Below are positions 1 to 13,099 of a DNA stretch of 64,000 nt, piece after piece. Below the pieces are notes generated by a model that searched no databases, was not told the origin of the DNA, and worked only from the letters and a program-made list of their open reading frames with translations. This DNA comes from Litomosoides sigmodontis (taxonomy: Eukaryota > Nematoda > Chromadorea > Rhabditida > Onchocercidae). Position numbers and translations under genes: made by a program. Location: NCBI GenBank assembly GCA_963070105.1, contig OY718803.1, positions 2,958,507-3,022,506 of the forward strand, in the 5' to 3' direction. Positions within the stretch are counted from its first letter, which is position 1. Every line of letters begins with the position of its first letter.

Positions 1-3000
1 CATCTCCTGCAACCAAAATCTCAACATTAACTTTGTTTTCTGAAGCTCAAGGCTTGATTTCAATACCCCTTTTAAAACGAAATTATCAATTCACCACAAA
101 TTCCCTTTTATGCCGTTAAAAGAAAAAACTCAAACAGAAAGATTTGTATATGAATAAAATTACAATAAAATGGATTCTTTTATCACACACTATTGATTTC
201 AGAAACCCTTTTAATTTAAATAGAACATTAAAATTATACAAGTAAAGATGAGCTAAATTTCTCTGTGTTCAAACTGCAAATGAATCTCATGTAATTTAAT
301 AAACTAATTAACTTCGAATTTATTTTTCAACACTATCAGAAATTCTAATCAGAAAGTTCTCAAAGCAAACGAAACGAAAGTTGTAAAAAAAAAAAACATA
401 CGGTCATTAACTCGTTTGCCGTTAAAAAACCATTCGATATGAGCAGAAGGTCGGGAATCCTGTAAACACTTATCATTCATCAACTGCGCGTGGAATTAGG
501 ACTTCATATGAAATAAAGGAAGTTCACTTACCAGTATGCAAGCAAAAGCAACACTTTGTCCTACATGTACTTCACGATCTTCTGGTTGTATTTCAAACCT
601 GCAATCATTGAATTCATTCGGAAAATATAAAATAAATGTCTTAATGAGAAAATTTACTTAACATGCGGATAACTTTCGCGAGCAAATGATCAAAAAAGTG
701 AAACAATGAAATGAGTTAGTCGAGTAAGAAGTCTGGTTACGTGTATACGACTGATTTTTAGAAAAAAGCACAGAACCTGCTAAGAGAGGGTAGCTGAACA
801 GTTGCTCTCCGGGAAAGATACGTCCAAACAAAACTTTTATTGTCTGTTACGTGAACTGCGCACTGGTATACGCCTTCATCGGAAGATCCAATATTTTCGA
901 CAATTAGTGAACCAGAAGACGCCACAAATCTTAATAAAATATGGTTACTTATAAAAATTAGATATTAGCTATGCATATGCACAATGCATATAATTACATG
1001 TTTTGAGGAAAATTGAGCTTTCGCACATAATTGTGCCTCTACGGAGTTTTTGCTGCACCTATAGTCACTTGCCCTCAAAGTTACTCCCTCATTATCTTCA
1101 CAAAGGATTTCCAGTGGCAAAAAATTTGGTCATAAATATAATAAATATTAATATTTAGCAAACGAAAGGAAGAACTTCGATTCGGTCCGAACGAATTTCA
1201 AATTTCACGTTTTCTACTTCTTGAATAATTTTAGGAAAAGAAATTCGATTTAATATTTTATTTTTAAGTGATTTCTTACTTTCTGCACAAATTTTTATCT
1301 ATAAAGAAAAAATTTAGCGGGCGCTTTCCGAATTACTTTAGCTTTATCCCTTCTTTATTAGTAGATAAAAACAAATGAAGAAAAAAAGATGAATTTTTCA
1401 AAATTGCAAAAATACTATCATTTTACCATGTCTTCTCGAAACATGCATCAAAAAATCAGCGATGCTACTAGATTGCTTTGCTAATATGTCAAAATATTTT
1501 ACTAGTTTTTTTTAACAAAATTGCAAGTGTATCACAGTATTTTTAACAAAATTGATTAGTTCCTTTAAACAGTTTCAATATTTCCCATATTTCATTTTTT
1601 ACATATAGAACTGAATTAATCAAAGCACAATAATCGAGTTGCACTTTCCGCTGACGCTTTGCAGATTTATTCATGCATCCAGAGACGCCCCGCAACACAC
1701 TGAGTTATCCGTTGAATTTAATACTAAGTTTGGTAACGCTTTTTTTTGCAGTCCACTAAAATTTGGATTGAAAGACTGAGACTTGTTTTTATTTATTAGT
1801 AATGAATTATCGAATTGGTGTTCCTCATTGAACAGAAAAATGAGTGGCCTTTGCAGTGAAATTATTTTACCTATTTGCACGTTTAGTTCTATTTTTCTGG
1901 CTAAGATTTGAAGCTTCATTGACAATTCACTAACAAATGCTATCGAAACAAGACAAGAACACTTCAGAAATGAATGTGAGCTATCGAGGAAGATAATGAA
2001 GCACATTATCATTAATGAGAATAGTTCCATAGTAAATGGGTAGAGAGATGTGGAAAAAAAAGAACATTTCCTTGAAATATTACCTTTCTAAAAATAACTC
2101 AACTGACATTGAATTTCGAATATTTACACATTGCATACATCCGGCACAATCCATTACAGTTAAATTTATCGAACTACACACAGAACTTAACTTTGAAGTC
2201 AAAATTATAAAACAAAATCCTAGTCATATGCTTTTTGTTTTTGTTTCACACAATTTGTTCCGCTTAAAACCATATAGTGTCAGAAAAAAAATAATTACCG
2301 AAGGTGTAATTAAACTGTTAGGCTAATTTTTCTGTAACTAATATTTGCCTTCAGTTTGTTTTATAAACAATCTCTTATAGTGATTTTACACCAAAGAGTG
2401 AAACAACTGGTGTGATTCATAAGTATTACAGTACTAGTATGATCTTATTGCAAGTTTACTGTGTAATCGAGCAATTTCATGATAAATAATGAATTAAAGG
2501 AAGGAAACATTTCAGAAGCTATAAAAATATTTATAAAATATATATATATATATACATATATATATAAACTTGCAACGAAAGAACAGCATCTAAAAAAGGC
2601 TTTTAAAATTTTATCAAATCCTCTTATTATTATTCCCGTTTATGCTCCCTCTCATTTATATGCTCTTTTCCATGAAACATGACTAATGTTTGCCATTTTT
2701 TGGAAAAAACCCAGTGTTAATAGAGAAATCTATTCTGTCTACTATCTACTACGGTAGAGAACAATAATAATAAATGCGATAAAATTGGGATGGAATAAAT
2801 AGTGGAATAAGGTATTTAGAGGAGCAAAAATTAACATTTATGCGAAAGGCCTCATAAAATTCTTCCATGACACAAAAGATGTTACTGGAAGATCGTTTTT
2901 TTTTTGCTGAATTAACAATTCTCCCTGGTTTTCGAAACAAATGTATTTTTATGCATTCTTCAATTATCTGTCATATTTCTTGGATTTAGATTTGATACAC

Positions 3001-6000
3001 ATCCTTGTTTCATCCCAAACAAAGCATAGAAATGATAAAATTTTTTCATATCAAAACTTTTCCGTGAAAATAAATTCACTCAATGATTGAATGATTCATT
3101 ATTTAACTAGACTTCGTTATAAGCGTAATACATCTTTCGTAGTGAACGACGAATTATTCTGCCCCATGTCCCTGGCACGCACACGCTGCCTAAAAAGCTT
3201 GCTTAATTTATCGCACAAAATCATTTCAGCCTCCTCTGTCGCCTTCCCGTGACATCAACAAAACCTTCAAGCCTCCACAACCATCAATAGTCTTTCTCTG
3301 GTCAATCGTCGGCCATCCGATGCACCCACTGTGGATAATTCCTCAAGTCGGATGACATAAATTAGATGGCAAGAGCAGACTACTACTCAAGCAACGTACA
3401 TTTTAAGTTACTTTATCCATTCATCACCAATCCCCAGTGACCCACCCTAGCAATGTGCGCCTCTAACTCTACTTACAACAGCCAACAAATTTCTCTCTGC
3501 ACACTCCCTGCCACTATATTTAAATTAATCATATGAAATGCAATAGTTCTTATGATGTAGGAAAAATCTATCGATCAAATCCATCTGTCCAGAAAAAAGA
3601 AAAATTATTCGAAAATCAATATTTATCTTACAAATCACTACTAAGTTATCTCGAATTTTTAGTTTCCTCTCTCTTAATTCTTTTTTATACATCTTTCTTC
3701 CTTGTCTCAATTTCATTGAATTTCCAAATGTTTGCCAAGCAAATCTTTCAAGACAAGAATTAGAACTAATTTCCAAATAGTGCAAAACGGAATTTCTTCG
3801 CTAAGAATGAATTATTTTTCTATGCCCAGAAAAAATCATTTGTGAGTTGTAGGAAGCAAAGTTACCGCGTCATTAAAGAGCACAAATAATGAGAAATAAT
3901 AAATTACATATAATTTGAGACAAAAGGAGTGTCAAAAAATAAGATTAATTGGAAACTTTGGCATCAGTTCGTTCCTACCAAACTTAATCAGTACTACAGA
4001 TGACCATCTTAAAATAACATCAAATATAATGAAAAATTCTTAACAGGAAAGATGACTTAATAAAATTTGTCTTTTCCTTTAATTTTCTTCTTTCCCATAA
4101 ATGCTTTCTATTTTTTGTTGAACTTCATCTAGAAAATTCATGGATAAAAAACTTTTTTTATTGGTTGGCAATTAAAAAAGACATTAATTCAACCTTAACG
4201 AATCTCACTGCAGTCAATGCAAAGCATGAAGAACAGTTGCATACACGCATGCGAAGTGTTACTTAGTGAAACTTACACTTTTCCGGTGGATTGCAATGTA
4301 CCCATCTCTGCACCATCTTTCCGCCATTCTATGCGAGATGCAATATTTTTCATCACTGCGGCATATTGACAATTCAACTCCACCCGTCCAGCTTGCGCTA
4401 CCGTATTTGTCGGTTCTTCGGTAAAATGAAACCCAATAAAACGGTCATCTAAAAAGAAAAACATAACCACTTTAAAATGGAAGAATCAATGCTTCCATAT
4501 AACAAAATTCTAGAAATTTTAATGTTTTTGAACATCCTTTACAGCTCTTCCCCATATTTTTTAATGGAACTCTTGTCTGTTGCACTGTTAACAATGGTTG
4601 AGGAGACCTATAACTTCCTGTTGACCACACAGAGATAGAATTTCACTAGGTTGTGAAAAAAGTTATTCGAAACTGCTTTTTATTAGATTTCTATGACGTT
4701 ATGTAATCACTAAAATTTCATCGTAATTGTAATTTCATCGTATAAAGCAATGAATAGATTTTTTTTTAGCATTAACGACAGAGCAAAGAATCTAGTTTGT
4801 TTAAAATTTCCTTATGAATTTTAAAAAAAGCTACGTAGAAAAAAAACCGAAGATTGCAAAATCACATTGTGTTGTAGCCCTAATCTTCCTTTCAATTAAT
4901 ATACAGTTGTTGAAGCTGAACAATGTGTCTTCCACTGGTTATTTTCAAGTACTCTTATCGTAACAGATGTTGTGCAGATGTGCTCTCAACATTAATTATA
5001 TGCTCCATAATACTATCCCATACTTGTTTTCTTTTACAATAAAAGAAAAATTTCTTCAAATTCGATTTTAAAGCATCATGAAAATCAAAGAATTAAGAGA
5101 TACTTAGCTATCACTTGTAGATTGTCTGCAGATAACACGCTCGCCATCAACTACTCCCAAGTACTATTATCGTAATAGACGTTGTGTGGACGAATTATAT
5201 TTCTTTTTCATCAGTTCCATTATCAGACACCAGCATCTAATTGACCTCACCTACATCAACATTTGCCATTTAATCTCAAGTATGTCAAGTTCGAAATAAG
5301 CTATGCCCTCTCACTGTTTAGCGCTTTTAACACTTTTAACTAAGTCTTCAACGAACGAACTGATATACTTATGTTCGTGATACGAACCAAATGCTAGCAA
5401 TAACTTTTATTATGAAAGCGTAAAAAGTATGATGAACCAACAGCAATGATGGCGCCATGTCCGCTAGACACAAGCATCAATTAGTGAAAAGGGATTTGTA
5501 GGGAATTTCACATAAACCTAATTTACCCTAATACGTTCCCCCACTCAATTTATGAGGAAGGTAGGAAATGTCGCTATTGAAACGATATAATACACATGTG
5601 AAAAACCGTTACTTGTAAATTCTTCAAAAAGAACTTCATTAACGCAAAAGAAATGCGCCTTCTCACTCGAAACAAAACATTGTCTGATTTATCTCTCTCA
5701 ATAAATTGATAAACTAAACGCAATAATAACGGTCCCCCATCCCTTCAAGCAACCTCCCTCTCTTTTTGTCCTTTAGTATTCTTCGGGAAGTTGTCGTCCC
5801 AAAAATATCACCTTGAAAAAGAGGCCATTCTTTTATTTTCACATTTTTCAAAAGACATGCATATATTCCATAATTTATGCTCATTTTCCTTTCCGATAAT
5901 TTGTTTTGGCGAAAAATAGAGACTATTTTTAAAATACTTTTTTCAGGACAACAGCACTGTCATTGAATACCGCGTTATATAGCTATATACATAGACATAG

Positions 6001-7231
6001 AAGCTTATAGATCTGTGAACGGTGAGAAACAAATAAAAGCTATAAATGATATCACTCAAAAAAAAAATCCTCAAGCTCATGAAAAGATTTCAATAGGTAG
6101 ATTTTAATGATCTTAAGGAGGTATCAACATCGGCCCAAATATCAGTAACGGCATCAACGTGAAATATTCATTATCCATTTTCAAGATCAAAAATAGAGAT
6201 TTTCCTCCATCTTCTTGATTGCTCTAGGATTCAGCTATGAATAATTCATATTGCTGGCTTTTTTTACCACAGATTAACTCAAAACAATTGCGCCAAAGAA
6301 TAAAACACATAAAAAATCTCGAAAAAATCGAAAAAATCCATAGGTGAAATCGAAAAAATCCATAGGTGAAATTTTTAATTATTTTCGCTTATTCTCGAAT
6401 ATTTATTCAAAATGAATACCAATACATGCCAGAGATTGCCCCATCTTCTCTTACTTCTAGAGAAATTGCTTAAGAAATGTTTTTGCCTAAAGTGAATTAA
6501 AACACCTGAAGATGAAAACAAAATTTTCCTTCGACTTGTTCACCGAACCCCATAACCACATTTCTAACCAATCCATTAAACAATTTAAACGTTCATTTAA
6601 AAGGAAAAAAAAGATGTCTTCGATTTCCAAAAACGATTTCAGCAAACCGTCCCATAAAGTCCTCATAAAAGATGAATACAATAGTTTTCTTCTCAGTTTT
6701 TTTCCTTTTAAGGCAATTCTATGAAGGAAATGGAAATTACAAATGAAATAGATCTTTAGAAACAGTAGCTGATACCTTGTCATGGAAGCGGTTAATCTTA
6801 AAATTGTGAACTAATGGAAAAACTTAAAACTCAATCTAGAAGGAAACCATAATCTCGAATTAAGAAGAGACCACTTTTCACCTTTCAATAAAGATCGAAT
6901 TCAACCAATAACATTTTCCGAATAGTCAAAAAAAATTCTCCTTATTTTCAGTAAAAAAGTATCAAGTAAACTTACTGAATATTTCACATATTCAAAGTGA
7001 CCTTGACGGTATCATGATACAGCATAGCACCAGCTTTTTTTTTTGATCTCATTCACTTATTATGTCAACGAATAAATGAATGATTAAACGTATTCGCATC
7101 ATCACTTCCGCCATTCTCTGTGATAGGTAATTTTGGAAGCATAATTTGATACCACAAATAAGGTTGTGTATTCATTTACAAGCGACAACTGACAGAAGCA
7201 TTTTGATCAATCTCTGATGGCAGATTTTTTC

Positions 7232-7282
<51 letters not shown>

Positions 7283-9366
7283 ACTGGCACTACTCATCTC
7301 AAGAAGTTATATCTCACTGTAGCATCCTAGCGAATGTTACAAAAGGGTACAAAGTTAAACTTTTAGTGTTTAATGCAATAATTACTAGAAAATACTGGCA
7401 AAGTACCGAAAACAATTAGATACAGAAATAAATTTAAATCTTTTGCCAAAACCTTTTTGTTTGTTACTTGAAATTTTCCCTCACGACACTACAATCACAT
7501 CAAAGCTATTTTCGTTTTCCTTTTTCTGTATTTATTGTCTACGTCATTATTATTCTCACCTAGTTCGTTTCGCACTTAATTTCCATGCTTTTCCTGTGCT
7601 CACTGTATGTTATTAATGAATGCCACATATTTGCGCCTGCCAAATGAAATTTGACGAGGATGTCGAAACATGTTTTACACCTAAAATCTGAACTTCTGAA
7701 AAGTGGAAAGAAATACAAAGTAGGCGGGTTCTTATGCCATAAAAAATCGGTTCACAGGAAATTTCTTTATCATTATAGAACAAAGCACTCCTATTCACTA
7801 AGTCAATGCCGATTTTTTTTTTCTTTTTTAACTGATAGGTGTATGCAGAAGTGATTTTCTTTGATGCATTAGGTCGGTGTAGATGATGACAAGAAGAGCA
7901 GATGGTCTTAGCTAGCCCTGAATTTTGCAACCACATTTATTCAGGAGTACGATTTTTCCATTACTGAAAAAACCAGACTCCTGGATTCCTTTTTCTCTTC
8001 CTCCCCCTATATCTCTGTCATATAGTTTAAAGTTTTTATAATTCTCCTCCTTTTCTCATGTTAAATATCACCTCTAAATAAATGTTGCAAGTTTAAGAAG
8101 TATAAACAGCTAAAATAAAAGAAAATAAATATGCATAAATAAAATTGGGCAAAAATATATAAAAGCAATGGTAGATAGACTTCCAGGAATCTTGGAAAAA
8201 AATTCAAAATGAGTCTTTCTTCCTTTAATTGCATGATTTCGTACTGTAACGTATAACTTCCTTTAATTGCATGATTTCGTATTGTAACGAAACGCTTTCT
8301 CATGGTATTCTGCATCATGAAAATTCTGCAATGACGAAGCACCTAATGTAATGTTTCCCGGTCAATTACACGACATTAATTATTGCTATGCATGACAGGA
8401 ATTTGGAAGTTTTGTATGTGATTCCAGATTTGCGAATTATTTAGAATTTTCAACAAAGCAGTTACATCTCTTCAAGATCCAGCTACTCTTCCTCCATCTT
8501 TTCAAACGTAAAAATGTTCAAATCCGAAGCAACTTAGATAAGTTCTGTGCGTTGCACCGGAATTTCATATCAACGTCCCTTTATTATTACACTGATAAAT
8601 TCACTAAATCGATTGAATCCTCACAACATAAACAGTAAAAAAAAAGTACCAATAATGCACTTTTCTTTGATTTCCAATGCAAATCTGTGATTTTCTACAA
8701 TTTGTAAAGTGCTTTTTCTCGACACAATAGCTCTAATACAAAGACATTTCCACGAAGAGTTTTGCAAATTCTCATCGTAGTGCTTTTATTTTCAAAACAA
8801 ATACTGATGAAGATTAGTTGTATCTTAAGAAATATGAAACATATTTTTTAAGCATTAATTGGCAAAGAATTATTGAGGATGGAAGCAAACCTGATCTGAG
8901 GGAAACTTCATTCATCTCTATTTCTAATGTATGATAAATTTAATCAGCTGATACTGTGAGCCTTTTCAATTACACATAAGGTTTCACAAAGGATACAAAA
9001 ATATGAAGTGCATTAGAAAAGCCAACGAATGTGGCCAACGCAAAACTACCAGCGATAATCTGCGATAATTTTCTGCAGAACTCAATAAGTCAAAAAACTT
9101 AAAAATGCCATAATTTAATTCAAGATCAAATTAAACAAAGTAACAAAAATTTTGAATGTGAAAAGCTAACCATTATCCGATACTGACCGCTCCCTAATAA
9201 TCCGATAAAACTTCCTCTCGTTATTGACAACAGATGAATTGCTAACACTGGTCGAACCGCCGCAGTGGAGAGATTTTGATAGGGCGATAATAAATGCATA
9301 CAGAGTTAATGCAAAGGCTGCAAGCATAATGCGCTGTTTATGGAAGTTTATTACTTCATTTTTCAA
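1..9366 (-). CDS. DCC/neogenin/UNC-40-like Ig-domain receptor, 5' part only
   Basis: Exons read on the minus strand: 9171..9366, 4277..4448, 777..929, 532..598, 402..459 and the edge of the next at 1..6; phases agree at every join. Exon 1 carries a signal-peptide-like stretch (MLAAFALTLYAFIIALS), so the protein is probably secreted or type I membrane. Exons 2-3 form one Ig domain: FTEEPTNTVAQAGRVELNC, IEWRKDG, then DEGVYQC. Exons 4-5 start a second Ig domain (RFEIQPEDREVHVGQ, then AFAC and IEWFFNGKRV). The order, the SRRATVQLP linker and the start RFxxQPE resemble the first two Ig domains of DCC/neogenin, the netrin receptors; PTK7 is the main alternative. The gene runs off the left edge. A second in-frame Met at 9327 could be the true start. 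The 4449..9170 intron is unusually long for this window. Confidence 0.6.
4946..5195. repeat. diverged dispersed duplication (two copies about 212 bp apart)
   Basis: A stretch beginning CAAGTACTCTTATCGTAACA near 4946 recurs with scattered substitutions near 5158 (CAAGTACTATTATCGTAATA). Both lie in the long intron of the Ig-domain gene. The similarity continues for about 35 bp in each copy. Confidence 0.5.
6329..6372. repeat. 22 bp tandem duplication
   Basis: The unit CGAAAAAATCCATAGGTGAA plus two bases occurs twice without a mismatch at 6329..6350 and 6351..6372, inside the large intron of the Ig-domain gene. Confidence 0.85.
7238..7279. repeat. (TA)n microsatellite
   Basis: A pure AT dinucleotide run of about 40 bp within the large intron of the Ig-domain gene. 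Confidence 0.9.
8219..8289. repeat. tandem duplication, 38 bp period
   Basis: A 33 bp element starting CTTCCTTTAATTGCATGATT occurs at 8219..8251 and again at 8257..8289 with one difference (ACTG versus ATTG), separated by a short spacer. Confidence 0.8.
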
Positions 9367-10140
9367 AAGTTAACCTTTTTGGCTACAACTTAATCTTCAA
9401 CAGTTTATTTTCAAACCTTAAATTTTCCAATATCTATTAGCACTTTCTGGTTCATATGATAGGCATCATCTATCTGCTAATAGCCTCATACAACTCTCAA
9501 ATTCTAAAGTTATGCTTAACAAAGAATGTTGGACGAAATTGAACAAGTCAAATAAAGCTCCTTAACAAAGCAATATTAATTATACATTACTTTCAAAGCT
9601 TAATTAAAAAACTTACACGGATTGATATCCATTCACATTCATAAATTTATGAGTAACAACGGGTCAAGCATAACGGAACAAATGTTGCATAACTCATACT
9701 AGACCATATCCCATCTTCCATCTCTTTATCACTGGCCATCCATTATTAATTTCAACAAATCTTTGAATTAACTTATTTGACAATTTTATAGATTACATTA
9801 AAGCCGTAAATGAACGAGAAAAATGAACGCGAAAACACTATCATTAAAGTTTTACAAACATCAATTATGTTATAACAGCGTATGCAATTTGACAATTATG
9901 ACACATGTCATTTAAATGTTCAAATACGACTGTAAAACACGGATAAACAATAATCTTTTGTTCGCGGTGGCCATGCAGGTTATAGCTTTGCAAACAATGT
10001 TAACATTTAATACTATTCATTCCCTGACCTTTAGCCTTCCACGTAACCATAATCCCAATTTCGCACATCATAAGAGCAGAAGGATAGAAATCACATCAGC
10101 AAGGAGTAAATCTTGCCCCCAATCATCTCATCAACCATAA

Positions 10141-10660
10141 TATGAAGATGAGCAAATACTGTTGCAACAGTTGTCAAACATATTCGAAAATCCTGGGAAC
10201 GTAACCTGTTTACCAAATACATTTTTTTTGATCCGGATTTGCATTAAGACTTTAAATTTCCAAATAACTGCTAGAACCGTGGGAAAATTATCACTTAATG
10301 CAACGGAAAAGATATTTTCGGAAGGTCCATTAACTTTTGATGAAAAAAGAGCTCTTCGAGATATTCAAGCAGTGCCAATTTCAATTCAGCAAATCTAAAA
10401 AGGAATGGCAAAAAGCAGATGACAACCGTGAAACGCCAAGTTGTGCATCTAGTAACAAGAAATTTAGTTGAAAAGTGGGTGGCCAGAAATTATTAGGAAT
10501 TTTCCAGACAACTACAGCTAGATCATGACCTTTTATCCCAAATTTTTCTGGATGAAATTGATAAAGCCAGGAAATTGTTTTTTGGATCGGAACCACAGTA
10601 ACAGCCACTCCGTTTGGAGGGACATCCAATCGAGTACTATTTGAAGCAAAGTTGTACATT
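10141..10660 (+). pseudogene. possible decayed coding sequence, family unknown
   Basis: One plus frame is open from 10141 to 10395 with protein-like composition (LQQLSNIFENPG; GPLTFDEKRALRDIQAV). A stop follows, and coding-like text continues in the other two frames: KEWQKADDNRETP from about 10398, then RQLQLDHDLLSQIFLDEIDK from about 10507. This pattern of stops and frame changes suggests an old broken gene or insertion, such as a bacterial endosymbiont fragment or a transposon remnant. I recognise no family, and chance is possible at this base composition. Confidence 0.25.
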
Positions 10661-11287
10661 AAAAATTAGAAATAGTGGTGCAAAATTTTCAATCTAAAAC
10701 TTCAATCTATACAAAAATCATTTTTAGTCTAAGCAGGCGCAAAAAAAAAACCAAATTTCACTGTGAATGGTAAATGGTGATTGATAGAAACGGAAGACAT
10801 ATATATCGATGAGTGAAAGACATACTACTAAATCTTTGTTCATGTTCAACTCTCATTTTGAGTGTAAATTCATTCCCTTTCATTCTCAACCTGATACAGC
10901 TCAATTTCAATTAAGTCTGATAAAGAAGCAAGCATTAAACGGATAAAATTGAGGCAAAAGGAAGTATTGCTCTAGATTGTCTATGCATAGTGCCACATAG
11001 TCCAGTAAATGTTAACTGAACAGGAGTGGATCAGCCAGCAACTTCTGCTGTGCACTAATGATGTAATAATTTATCATAATAAAATCAAGTGTTAAAACTC
11101 ACATAGCAATCGTTCAATTGAACTAGTACGAATGCATCAGATAAAAAGCTACTAACTCTTCAAAATAACACATAAATAGTTAAATAGTATTATCAGATTC
11201 AATCGCCAATTCAAGATTACATCAAACAGGTCAAAACAAAACACAAATGAAAAGAATGATACATTAGGAATTGTTAATGATATCAGG

Positions 11288-11314
11288 AGCAGCAGCAGCA
11301 GCAGCAGCAGCAGC
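11288..11314. repeat. (AGC)9 trinucleotide run
   Basis: Nine perfect AGC units in the intergenic region, not inside any supported exon. Confidence 0.95.
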
Positions 11315-11590
11315 ATACATGATGCTGATAAAAGAACGTAAATCAGTCGAGCAATATCTCAAAAGCATTTACATCACGTTGATGTGATACGTTCCGTGCA
11401 GGAAACATTGCAAATCGTCACGCTAACACTTGCCCTCCAACGTAAAACGTGAAATTACACTCCTTTATCCTTTTAACTGCAAAAAAATAAAAACCATCGC
11501 AAAATAGACGCAAGACGTTCCGCTACCACGCGTAAAAATCAACCAACGGAATAATATTGCGGACGACGAGAGACGCACCATCAGCACCCC

Positions 11591-11623
11591 TCCTCCTCCT
11601 CCTCCTCCTCCTCCTCCTCCTCC
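11591..11623. repeat. (TCC)11 trinucleotide run
   Basis: Eleven perfect TCC units, flanked by further pyrimidine-rich sequence. On the minus strand it reads as a GGA run. The apparent poly-Gly and poly-Arg frames across it are translation artefacts of the repeat. Confidence 0.95.
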
Positions 11624-11997
11624 ACCCTCCTCCTTTCCTACCCCTCTCTCGATGACCGATTGTAACAAAGAGTTGGGCGGAGACGAGCCGTAATTTGCAA
11701 ATGGGAGTGGCCATCACATTCTGATCTGCATGTTCGTATAAAGCGCGCCAGTTTGAAATTTTTTTTGGAATGGCTGCGTCGCGTTTGCTGCGTAGCGGTA
11801 CCCTGTTTTTTGATGAAATGTGTCAACATGAGTGGGAGGGGAGAGGGGGAGATGGTTCCAAGTTGAGGTGGTGGATTTTGTTTGCATCCGTTTTTCCGGA
11901 ATTTTATGTTGATCTATGATCCTTGTGTTAATTACAGTTTTCGGCTGCTGCTTCTCCAGTTAATTTCATTTTTGTGGCGTAATGGCTGGACTTTTCC

Positions 11998-12073
11998 ACT
12001 CGTATGACCATATTACTAGCTAGGATAGTGCATGCACTCGTATGACCACATTATTTGCTAAGATAATGCATTC
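11998..12073. repeat. imperfect 38 bp tandem duplication
   Basis: ACTCGTATGACCATATTACT at 11998 is followed one period later, at 12036, by ACTCGTATGACCACATTATT. The remainder of each unit (CTAGGATAGTGCAT versus CTAAGATAATGCAT) also matches with few changes. Confidence 0.75.
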
Positions 12074-13099
12074 ATTTGGATAATTGGATGAGTTAAAGGA
12101 AATATCTACCCTTAGTTACATTTAAGGCATACTATGTTTTTTTTTGCTTATCGAATCTTCATTTCGAAATGTAAATTCCAGTTTCATTTATAGTTCGGAA
12201 AGACTCAAACCAGGGATTGATCTTAATCCAGCTGTTTGCTTCAGGCATGTGTGGTTTGTAAAAATGTTTTCATAACTGCACTCAGTGATGCTTCAAGAGT
12301 TTATGTTTATCAGTAGGTAGTAAATCAGCAAGTAGTACAGGAAATTGTGGCAAAACACGTGGATAGTTTTCACAAAAACTATTGTCCATACATGCACGAT
12401 AAATGGTTTGCTAAATATCATTATAAATGTTCGGTAGTTACATAAATTTCAATAAGATGGTTTATGCAGATGAACCATTCTACTGACTGATTTAAAAACA
12501 AATTTCATTATTCGGGTAAAAGGTTATGCAAGTTATATGGGTCTATTAGTTGTTTTCATTAAATCCATATTTGCTAACTGTCAGCCTATGATGAGGCCGT
12601 ACTGTCAGCAAGTTGACACACTTATTGTTATATCTAAGTCTAATCCTCTCTAAAAGGATTGTAAAAATTCGCATTTGACAAAAAAACCACATGAATTTAT
12701 CCAGGATTAGGACCGCTTATAAAAATACATTGCATTTGTAAAGCAGAGACGCCACTGGGTCCTTAGATATTGATGGACCGCGTTAAAGTACGAAAATGCG
12801 GCCCCAGTAAGTCGTAATTTTTGCTTTGGAGGGCTAAATTCAAATTCTCACGAGCTTCTAGCCATGTTGGTTTCTTCCTGGTCTTTGGTTTGTTCCACTT
12901 TCCGTTCGTATGGAAACTATCAATTGTTCTTCTAGCTTTCTATTCGGAAGTATTTTTGTTGTGTCAGCGTGTGAAACCCGCATAATTTCATTAGAGAAGT
13001 GAGGTGGAATTTTCTTTAGGTTTTGCCATTGAAGAATTCATTTGTGGTTGTCACGTATTTCAATTTTCAATCGTCAAACGGTTTATTTATAACCATATA

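Larger units (their letters stand above)
9367..13099. other. intergenic region between divergent DCC-like and Nup153 genes
   Basis: No exon chain could be supported here. The region holds a decayed coding-like patch (about 10141..10660), an AGC run, a TCC run in a locally GC-richer block near 11.4-11.85 kb, and a 38 bp imperfect tandem duplication at 11998..12073. Promoters of the flanking divergent genes must lie at its two ends; no core promoter motif is recognisable. Confidence 0.6.

Noticed and set aside
10381..10659. 92-codon minus-strand open frame
   Set aside because: It is antisense to the plus-strand coding-like patch, has no clear family, and its start is not supported by context.
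11465..11829. Open frames with Gly or Arg runs on the minus strand
   Set aside because: Produced by the TCC repeat; no family similarity and no splice context.
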